DNA of 64,000 nt from Tatlockia sp. (GTDB taxonomy: Bacteria > Pseudomonadota > Gammaproteobacteria > Legionellales > Legionellaceae). The notes under the pieces were generated by a model that did no database searches, was not told where the DNA came from, and was given only the letters and a program-made list of their open reading frames with translations. The DNA lies in NCBI GenBank assembly GCA_013697725.1, contig JACCWI010000024.1, forward strand, positions 248,001 through 312,000, read 5' to 3'. Both the position numbers and the translations under genes were made by a program. Within the stretch, counting starts at the first letter, position 1; each line of letters opens with the position of its first letter. Below, one piece after another: positions 57,406-64,000 of this stretch.

Positions 57406-58626
57406 TTAAACTTGATTTTTTACTCTTAATTCTTTAAACAGAGAATCTTCCTCTGCTAAACAAACTGCCATCATTAAAATAAAGAAATAACCCGAACCTG
57501 AGTAAAGCAAAAGTGAGTCGCTGAGATTTCCTACAACTAAAGATAAAAGCATGGCCAAGGCTAGCGGTCGCATTTTGTCCAGGTTGCAGCTTGCTTTAAG
57601 CAAGGTTAAGTAAAAAGCAAGTAAAGCCATTAGGCCTACTAAGCCAAACTCACTAGCGATTAGCCAGTATTGACTGTGAGGTTCTAACAAACTGTGGCCC
57701 CAACCTGGCGAAGGATTCTCTTTGTTGAAATAATAGAGAAAACTTGAAGTACCATTGCCAATTAAAGGGTGTCTATTAAACAGCTCATGAGCATAAGCAT
57801 GAAATTGTAGGCGAAAGCCCACTGAATTATCACCGTCATGTTGTTGATAGCGCGCATATTGTGTCTGCAGCAGTTGAATCCGTTCTTTCATGAAAGAATT
57901 TTGATTATAGATAAAAATAAACGAAGCAATGAGAAAAATTAAGGCAAGAAGAGCCTTACGCCAAGAGAATATTTGCACAACAAGGAGGAGCATTGATAAA
58001 AAATAGACTAAATAACCCATGCGGCCAGCATTAACAAAGAGCACATGATAACTAAATAAGCAAAATAACAAACTATAAGCCAAACATTTGAAACCACGTT
58101 GCTGCCAGGCAAATAAAGCAGTTGTAAAGGCTGCGAAGTCCAACATATAGCCAACCATTATATGGTTTCGAAAAAGATTATCAGGATTCATATTAAGAAA
58201 GGGTAAGAACCCCTTTGCTAATAATATAGCCAGCATAGACGTAATAAACATCGAAGCAAGAAAAGCATTTAAGCCTAGTGTTCTCGCTTTGATCTCACGA
58301 AATCCAATTACGAGAATTGGTAAATAAAGTAACTTTGAGTATTTTTCAATAATAAAAAGCCTTTCTGAATAACTTGCAGGGCTCCATAAGGAAGAAAGAA
58401 TTGCCAGAGCAAACAAAAGAAGAGCCGCTTTACACCAGCCTTTTTCAAGAAGACGACTAAATTCACTGCGAAAACCTTTAGTCATTAAGATAGCTAAAAG
58501 AGCCAAACCCAATGAAATAGACTTTGCAGTAGAGCTCAAAGGCAGAACGAACAAGACAAGTGCAAGAAGAAAGGGGAGACCTCTAATCCAGGAAGATCCC
58601 TTTACAGAGATTACGAGTGCATCCAT
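57406..58626 (-). CDS. O-antigen ligase/polymerase-like membrane protein
   Basis: 406 residues, about 10-12 hydrophobic segments and a large periplasmic loop near 260-320 with NGTSSFLYYF and GWGHSLLEPHSQYWLIASEFG. The HSQYW-type motif is shared by the WaaL/Wzy O-antigen ligase group. The expected role is to join O-antigen or another polymer to the lipid core. It follows a GT2 gene by 0 bp, so the pair is one operon. Confidence 0.83.
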   Translation of the reverse strand: MDALVISVKGSSWIRGLPFLLALVLFVLPLSSTAKSISLGLALLAILMTKGFRSEFSRLLEKGWCKAALLLFALAILSSLWSPASYSERLFIIEKYSKLLYLPILVIGFREIKARTLGLNAFLASMFITSMLAILLAKGFLPFLNMNPDNLFRNHIMVGYMLDFAAFTTALFAWQQRGFKCLAYSLLFCLFSYHVLFVNAGRMGYLVYFLSMLLLVVQIFSWRKALLALIFLIASFIFIYNQNSFMKERIQLLQTQYARYQQHDGDNSVGFRLQFHAYAHELFNRHPLIGNGTSSFLYYFNKENPSPGWGHSLLEPHSQYWLIASEFGLVGLMALLAFYLTLLKASCNLDKMRPLALAMLLSLVVGNLSDSLLLYSGSGYFFILMMAVCLAEEDSLFKELRVKNQV

Positions 58627-59403
58627 CTATGTATTTTCCTTTATAGGACTAGGGATTTTATCCAAATTGACATCTTGATAGACCTGCTTAATCCCTCGAT
58701 AAAAAGTACCTTGGGCATTAAATACAGCAAACAGAAAGCCAGCTTTGCCATCAAGAAGGCCTTTTTGCAAAAAATAGCAGCGAAAAAACATCCAGGCCGT
58801 GCCCAAGAGTGTTTTGCTAAAACTAGATTTTTTGTTTTTTTCAATTTTAATTTTCGCTGTATAAGAGGAGTAACGATTAATCTTATAAAGTGCATGACTA
58901 ACATCTTGAAACGAATGATGCATAATGGATTTTTTTATTTTAGAAATTCTAAACGAAGGAGGTAAAGTTATTTTTTCATGAACGATATCTTCGCTATACC
59001 GTGCGCCCTCTCGTTTAAAAAGACGAATATGTCTTTGTGGGCTTGCTGAAAAGCGTAAAGGTTGATTATAAAAATTCATGCGAATTGGAATTCGATAAGC
59101 ATCAGCCTGTGCGGAGTTTATTGCTAATTCAATTGCCGTTTTCAGCGCTAAATCAACTGATTCATCGGCATCAAGGTTTAATACCCAAGTCCCTGTTGCT
59201 AAAGCCAATGCTCGTTGTTTTTGCACGCCATAACCCTGCCAATCAGTATTATAAACTTTTGCAGTGTATTCCTCAGCGATTTTAATTGTATTGTCGGTGC
59301 TACCCGAATCCAGCACAACAATTTCGTCTGCCCACTTTACGGAGTCCAAGCAACGTCTGATATTAGCTTCTTCATTTTTGGCAATAATAATAACAGAGAG
59401 CAT
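58627..59403 (-). CDS. Glycosyltransferase family 2 (WaaE/LPS core type)
   Basis: 258 residues. SVIIIAKNEEANIRRCLDSVKWADEIVVLDSGSTDNT and the metal-binding NLDADES mark GT-A family 2. The rest, LFKREGARYSEDIVHEK, resembles WaaE/LgtF lipopolysaccharide core glucosyltransferases. Cytoplasmic; probably builds the core oligosaccharide to which the downstream O-antigen ligase adds. Confidence 0.85.
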   Translation of the reverse strand: MLSVIIIAKNEEANIRRCLDSVKWADEIVVLDSGSTDNTIKIAEEYTAKVYNTDWQGYGVQKQRALALATGTWVLNLDADESVDLALKTAIELAINSAQADAYRIPIRMNFYNQPLRFSASPQRHIRLFKREGARYSEDIVHEKITLPPSFRISKIKKSIMHHSFQDVSHALYKINRYSSYTAKIKIEKNKKSSFSKTLLGTAWMFFRCYFLQKGLLDGKAGFLFAVFNAQGTFYRGIKQVYQDVNLDKIPSPIKENT

Positions 59404-59508
59404 ACTCTAACCAGCTGACGATAAAGAGGCCTATTTTAACCAGATAAAGTTCTAAATGAAAGCCAGGAACTTATTCCTGGCTTTGAATGGATTTGAACAG
59501 GATTAGAT

Positions 59509-61776
59509 TTAGAAAACCCCTTCGCGATGATCATGGCTATCAAAATGAAGCTTGCCGTCTTTAACTGCCAGGTTGACATGACCTCCATTTGATAATTTAC
59601 CAAAGAGTAACTCATCTGCTAATGGTTTTTTTACATTTTCCTGAATTAACCTGGCCATAGGCCGCGCACCCATAGCTTTATCATAACCATGCTCTATCAA
59701 CCAGGCACGCGCAGCCTGATCCACTTTGAAAGTAACGCCCTTATTAGATAATTGCTCTTCAAGCTCCATGATAAATTTATCTACCACCAAACCAATTGTG
59801 GTGATATCAAGCGGAGCAAAATTAATAATTGCATCAAGTCGGTTTCTAAATTCAGGGCTAAATTGACGTTTAATCACTTCAAGGCCATCATTTGAATTAT
59901 CTTGCAGAGAAAAACCAATTGAAGTTCGGGTTATTTCACTTGCTCCAGCATTAGAAGTCATAACCATAATGACATGACGGAAATCTGCCTGCCTGCCATT
60001 GGTATCGGTTAAAGTGCCATGATCCATGATTTGTAATAGTAAATTAAAGACATCTGGATGGGCTTTTTCAATTTCATCGAGCAACAATACGGAATGCGGA
60101 TTTTTTGTAACGGCTTCTGTAAGTAGACCACCTTGATCATAGCCTACATAGCCTGGAGGAGCGCCTATTAATCTTGAAACCGTATGCTTTTCCATGTATT
60201 CCGACATATCAAATCGTAATAATTCTATGCCCAGTACATTAGCTAGTTGTTTGGTAACTTCTGTTTTACCAACACCTGTAGGTCCAGCGAACAAGAAACA
60301 TCCCACTGGTTTTTGTGCCTCACGTAAGCCTGAACGAGCTAACTTAATGGCTGAGGCAAGTGCTGTAATCGCAAAATCTTGACCGTAAACTAATAGTTTT
60401 AGGTCTCTTTCCAGATTTCTTAGGGTGTCTTTGTCTCTTGCAGAGACTTTTTTAACCGGAATTCGCGCAATTTTAGCCACAACCGATTCAATTTCAGTCA
60501 CGCTAATGATTTTTTTACGCTTTGTTGCGGTCAAAAGATTTTGATAAGCTCCGGCTTCATCGACCACATCAATAGCTTTATCAGGCAAAAACCGATCATT
60601 GATATATTTTGCTGATAATTCGGCGGCTGCTTTTAAAGCTGGTATAGAGAATTTCACATTATGATGTTCTTCTAATCGACCTTTTAATCCTTTAAGGATC
60701 TCGAATGTTTCATCGATACTGGGTTCACTGATATCAATTTTTTGAAATCGTCGTGCCAATGCTCTATCTTTTTCAAAAATCCCACGATATTCTTGATAGG
60801 TAGTTGAACCTATACACTTTAATTCCCCATTTGCTAATAGAGGTTTAATTAGATTTGAAGCGTCCATTACGCCGCCTGAGGCCGCGCCTGCACCGATAAT
60901 AGTATGTATTTCATCAATAAATAAGACAGCCCCTTCTTGCTGCCCAAGTTGTTTCAAAACCGCCTTTAAACGTTTTTCAAAGTCGCCGCGGTATTTTGTT
61001 CCTGCCAGCAAGGCACCTAAATCTAAGGAATAGACAACGCAAGAGCTTATTGCCTCAGGAACCTCTTTATCCACAATGCGGCGAGCCAGGCCCTCTGCGA
61101 TTGCAGTTTTACCCACACCAGCCTCACCAACCAACAAAGGATTATTTTTTCGGCGACGACATAGAACCTGGATTGTGCGCTGAATTTCCTCATGACGACC
61201 GATAAGCGGATCAATTTTACCCATTCTGGCGCGCTTATTGAGGTTCATACAATAGCTTTCCAAGGGAGATTCATTCCCTTCTCCGCTCATAGCGTCTTCT
61301 TCCATTGAAGGATTTATTCCTTCGTTCATGTCATTATTATGATATTTTGAAACACCATGAGAAATATAGTTAATTACATCAAGACGTGTAATGTTTTCGC
61401 GACGAAGAAAGTATACAGCCTGACTTTCTTGTTCACTAAAAATAGCCGCCAGAACATTGGCTCCGGTGACCTCAGTTTTCCCTGCTGACTGAACATGAAA
61501 AACTGCTCTTTGCAAAACACGCTGGAAACCAAGTGTAGGCTGAGTTTCGCGATCTAATTCATCTTCAGGTATTCGCGGTGTAGTCTCATCGATGAATTCA
61601 AGTAGATCTCGTCGTAAAGAATCAATATTGGCATCGCATGCCTGTAAAACATTGCCAGCTGCGGGATTATCGAGCAAAGATAAAAGCAAATGCTCAACAG
61701 TCATAAATTCATGACGTTTTTCTTTTGCTTCCTTAAAGGCTAGATTCAGGGTGAATTCAAGTTCTTTATTTAACAT
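59509..61776 (-). CDS. clpA: ClpA, unfoldase of the ClpAP protease
   Basis: About 755 residues from ATG 61776 (GAGAGGAG 8 bases before; the family start [11 protein letters not shown]). The N-domain is followed by two AAA+ modules with Walker A sites GEAGVGKT (first) and GPTGVGKT (second) and Walker [13 protein letters not shown] in the second. It unfolds substrates for ClpP. A longer reading from 61812 would overlap clpS and lacks support. The window has no clpP. Confidence 0.96.
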   Translation of the reverse strand: MLNKELEFTLNLAFKEAKEKRHEFMTVEHLLLSLLDNPAAGNVLQACDANIDSLRRDLLEFIDETTPRIPEDELDRETQPTLGFQRVLQRAVFHVQSAGKTEVTGANVLAAIFSEQESQAVYFLRRENITRLDVINYISHGVSKYHNNDMNEGINPSMEEDAMSGEGNESPLESYCMNLNKRARMGKIDPLIGRHEEIQRTIQVLCRRRKNNPLLVGEAGVGKTAIAEGLARRIVDKEVPEAISSCVVYSLDLGALLAGTKYRGDFEKRLKAVLKQLGQQEGAVLFIDEIHTIIGAGAASGGVMDASNLIKPLLANGELKCIGSTTYQEYRGIFEKDRALARRFQKIDISEPSIDETFEILKGLKGRLEEHHNVKFSIPALKAAAELSAKYINDRFLPDKAIDVVDEAGAYQNLLTATKRKKIISVTEIESVVAKIARIPVKKVSARDKDTLRNLERDLKLLVYGQDFAITALASAIKLARSGLREAQKPVGCFLFAGPTGVGKTEVTKQLANVLGIELLRFDMSEYMEKHTVSRLIGAPPGYVGYDQGGLLTEAVTKNPHSVLLLDEIEKAHPDVFNLLLQIMDHGTLTDTNGRQADFRHVIMVMTSNAGASEITRTSIGFSLQDNSNDGLEVIKRQFSPEFRNRLDAIINFAPLDITTIGLVVDKFIMELEEQLSNKGVTFKVDQAARAWLIEHGYDKAMGARPMARLIQENVKKPLADELLFGKLSNGGHVNLAVKDGKLHFDSHDHREGVF

Positions 61777-61808
61777 TTTATTGCTCCTCTCTCCAGCCAC
61801 ACTACTCA

Positions 61809-62132
61809 TCATTCAGGTTCCATTGTGCATCGTAGCGGGTGTTGATTTTCTCTTGCATAATCATTTATCAAGGCCACTTTAGTTTCAGCAATATCCCTTG
61901 TAAACACACCGCAAATACCTTTTCCCAAAATATGAACCTGTAACATCACCTGTGTTGCTAATGCTTCATTAAAATGAAAAAAATATTTAAGTACATCAAC
62001 AACAAACTCCATTGGGGTATAGTCATCATTAAGTATAATTACCTTATATTTCTTAGGTAATTTAAGCGCTGGTAGAGTTTCTGACTCTGCCGTTTTACGC
62101 TCAACCAATTCTCCAACAGACCAACCACCCAT
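61809..62132 (-). CDS. clpS: ClpS, adaptor for ClpA
   Basis: 107 residues. [25 protein letters not shown] is the N-end-rule binding core, with DD, Met and later [23 protein letters not shown]. It delivers N-degron proteins to ClpAP. The clpS-clpA pairing is conserved in gammaproteobacteria. The intergenic gap to clpA is 32 bp. Confidence 0.95.
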   Translation of the reverse strand: MGGWSVGELVERKTAESETLPALKLPKKYKVIILNDDYTPMEFVVDVLKYFFHFNEALATQVMLQVHILGKGICGVFTRDIAETKVALINDYARENQHPLRCTMEPE

Positions 62133-62370
62133 AAACAGATACCCTTATTAATTTTATAGACTTTCGTGACACATTTGGCCAGTAAAAATAGGATTTAATT
62201 TGCTAAATAATTAACTTCTGCAACAATCAACTCCATCTTGATTAGATACCATTCATAATCAACTTAGATCCAAAATTTTTTAATCAAAATTTTCAAGCTA
62301 AAATTAAAAAACTCATCCACCTCATTACTTTAAAAAAGATTTGCAATTAAACTAAGTTTATGAATAAATC

Positions 62371-63630
62371 TTAATCCATATGTTTAATTATAGCCTCACC
62401 AAATTCAGACGCACTAACGCGGTGCGCTCCCTCCATTAATCGCTCAAAATCGTAGGTCACTGTTTTGGCTTTTATAGCGCCTTCCATTCCTTTAATAATG
62501 TAATTTGCAGCCTCTGACCATCCTAAGTAACGGAGCATCATTTCAGCTGATAAAATTAATGAACCAGGATTTACTTTATTCTGACCCGCATATTTTGGGG
62601 CAGTTCCGTGAGTTGCTTCAAAAACAGCCACTTTATCACCAATATTAGCTCCGGGAGCAATACCAATACCGCCAACCTGGGCGGCTAAAGCGTCGGAAAT
62701 ATAATCTCCATTAAGATTTAAAGTTGCAATAACGCTATATTCTTCTGGCCTTAGTAAAATTTGCTGTAAAAAGGCATCTGCTATCACGTCATTGATAATT
62801 ATAGGTTTGCCCGTATGAGGATTAGTTATTTGCATCCACGGGCCACCTTGAAAGAGCTTGGCAGCAAAACAATCGCGCGCAACCTTATAGCCCCATTCTT
62901 TAAAGGCTCCTTCAGTAAATTTCATAATATTACCCTTGTGTACAAAGGTAACTGCATTACGGTTATTATCAATCGCATATTGTATGGCAGCTTTAATTAG
63001 CCGAGTAGAGCCTTCCTCTGAAACAGGCTTAATACCAATTCCACAATTATCAGGAAAACGAATTTTATCCACAGCCATTTCAGTTTGAAGAAAATTAATC
63101 AATTTTTTTACTTCGGGGGTGTTAGCCTGCCATTCAATACCCGCGTAGATATCTTCTGAGTTCTCTCGGAAAATAACCATATTGGTTTTCCAAGGCTCCT
63201 TAACGGGACTTGGAGTCCCAGCAAAATACCGAACTGGACGTATACAGGTATAGAGATCCAACTTTTGACGAATAGCTACATTTAATGAGCGTATACCGCC
63301 ACCCACCGGGGTAGTCAGTGGTCCTTTGATAGCAACAATGAAATGACGCAATGCCTCAAGGGTTTCTTCAGGTAGCCATTCATTTTCACCATAAATTTTA
63401 GTTGCCTTTTCACCCGCATAGACTTCCATCCAGGAAATCTTTTTTTGACCGCCGTAAGCTTTTTCAACTGCTGCATCAACAACCTGCTGCATCGGCGGTG
63501 TAACATCCACTCCTATGCCATCTCCTTCAATAAAAGGGATAATTGGGTTATTGGGCACTTTAAGAGACAATTCAGCTGATCTACTAATAGCTTGGCCTTC
63601 AGCCGGGATCTGGATTTTTTCAAATACCAT
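62371..63630 (-). CDS. icd: NADP-dependent isocitrate dehydrogenase
   Basis: 419 residues from ATG 63630 (GGAG 6 bases upstream; an upstream frame to 63687 lacks support). E. coli-type signature: [25 protein letters not shown] (including the Ser that IDH kinase phosphorylates in E. coli), [30 protein letters not shown] and [27 protein letters not shown]. It produces 2-oxoglutarate in the TCA cycle. The gene is separated from clpS by 238 AT-rich bases. Confidence 0.96.
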   Translation of the reverse strand: MVFEKIQIPAEGQAISRSAELSLKVPNNPIIPFIEGDGIGVDVTPPMQQVVDAAVEKAYGGQKKISWMEVYAGEKATKIYGENEWLPEETLEALRHFIVAIKGPLTTPVGGGIRSLNVAIRQKLDLYTCIRPVRYFAGTPSPVKEPWKTNMVIFRENSEDIYAGIEWQANTPEVKKLINFLQTEMAVDKIRFPDNCGIGIKPVSEEGSTRLIKAAIQYAIDNNRNAVTFVHKGNIMKFTEGAFKEWGYKVARDCFAAKLFQGGPWMQITNPHTGKPIIINDVIADAFLQQILLRPEEYSVIATLNLNGDYISDALAAQVGGIGIAPGANIGDKVAVFEATHGTAPKYAGQNKVNPGSLILSAEMMLRYLGWSEAANYIIKGMEGAIKAKTVTYDFERLMEGAHRVSASEFGEAIIKHMD

Positions 63631-64000
63631 TGACAACTCCAATAGGTTAAAGGCGACAATAATAGCACGCGAAACTCTTAGTCCCAACTGCGTATACTTG
63701 CATAATGTGTTTTTTTTACAGAAGCGGCTATTTATTTCTTTATATAGAAAACTCAGGCAAAGCTAACTGCTTAATTTAGGTTGTCTGAGAAGAATTCATG
63801 AAAATTCTAGATTATAACTTCAGTAGGTTTACCATTTTGTGCTAAAAATGCCATCGTCAGTTATCTGGGCTATTTGGACATGAGCACGAAATTTAGGTAT
63901 CTAAGACTAGCCAAAACATCAATAGTTAGTCTTCTCATCGGTATTTTAGCCCCTTACTAATTTTAAGGGTTAAACTTTCATCTGCAATTAATCTTACCCA
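63631..64000. other. Upstream region of icd, no gene identified
   Basis: 370 bases to the window edge. Only frames of 15-25 codons are present on either strand and none resembles a known protein. The icd promoter must lie here, but I see no clear -10/-35 pair on the minus strand. Confidence 0.5.

Overview
The window looks like a chromosomal segment of a Legionella or close relative (Gammaproteobacteria, Legionellaceae). The DNA is AT-rich and the housekeeping genes are gammaproteobacterial (Ugp, GatCAB, his operon, PyrG, BamD, ClpA/ClpS, Icd). Among them sit genes typical of an intracellular bacterium: an F-box protein, remnants of a leucine-rich-repeat protein, large orphan membrane or coiled proteins, a cysteine-rich secreted protein and several MFS carriers. 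Identification is by reading the proteins; no database search was run.

Layout. 1-4822: the 5' end of fadE (minus), then a tightly overlapping minus-strand operon ugpA-ugpE-ugpC-DUF1189-hydrolase that has no ugpB beside it. 4919-11006: a quinone reductase, an NlpC/P60 hydrolase, a CLC antiporter and a fused TrpE-TrpG anthranilate synthase. 11139-11498: a deleted Phd/VapC-type toxin-antitoxin scar. 11572-14774: gatCAB. 14851-16642: an L,D-transpeptidase, a cytochrome c5-like protein and a small membrane protein. 16740-20847: an overlapping operon of an aspartoacylase-fold protein that has lost zinc ligands, an MFS carrier and a secreted subtilase. 21124-22322: tandem 169-residue membrane paralogues, each with its own promoter. 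22397-23710: an SDR and an isochorismatase-fold hydrolase.

23771-31134: a complete histidine operon (TrpR-like regulator, then hisG-D-C-B-H-A-F-IE) with almost every gene overlapping the next. It is preceded by a good promoter with a palindrome in the spacer. 31161-32676: a small orphan gene and an RlmI-type methyltransferase. 32795-33972: an apparently intact Xre/RES toxin-antitoxin pair with a perfect 12-bp inverted repeat over its promoter. 33973-36930 is an accessory graveyard around a CitMHS carrier: a retropepsin-like fragment, an antitoxin remnant and a broken LRR gene. 36990-40887: rdgC, the F-box protein, bamD, tRNA-Ser(UGA) and kdsA. 40884-45608: pyrG and the riboflavin genes ribD-ribE-ribBA.

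45799-64000: a BepA-like M48 protease, a DUF1415 protein, a 618-residue effector-like protein, an MFS carrier, a YbaB-like protein, a second L,D-transpeptidase of a different family, two orphan membrane proteins, pilT, a 12-cysteine secreted protein, a palindromic intergenic repeat, an O-antigen ligase with a GT2 glycosyltransferase, clpA-clpS and icd.

The most interesting items are the F-box protein, the zinc-site-degenerate aspartoacylase-fold protein in an operon with a transporter and a subtilase, a membrane tail shared by two otherwise different orphan proteins, and several fossil toxin-antitoxin and LRR genes that are only visible when frameshifts are read through.
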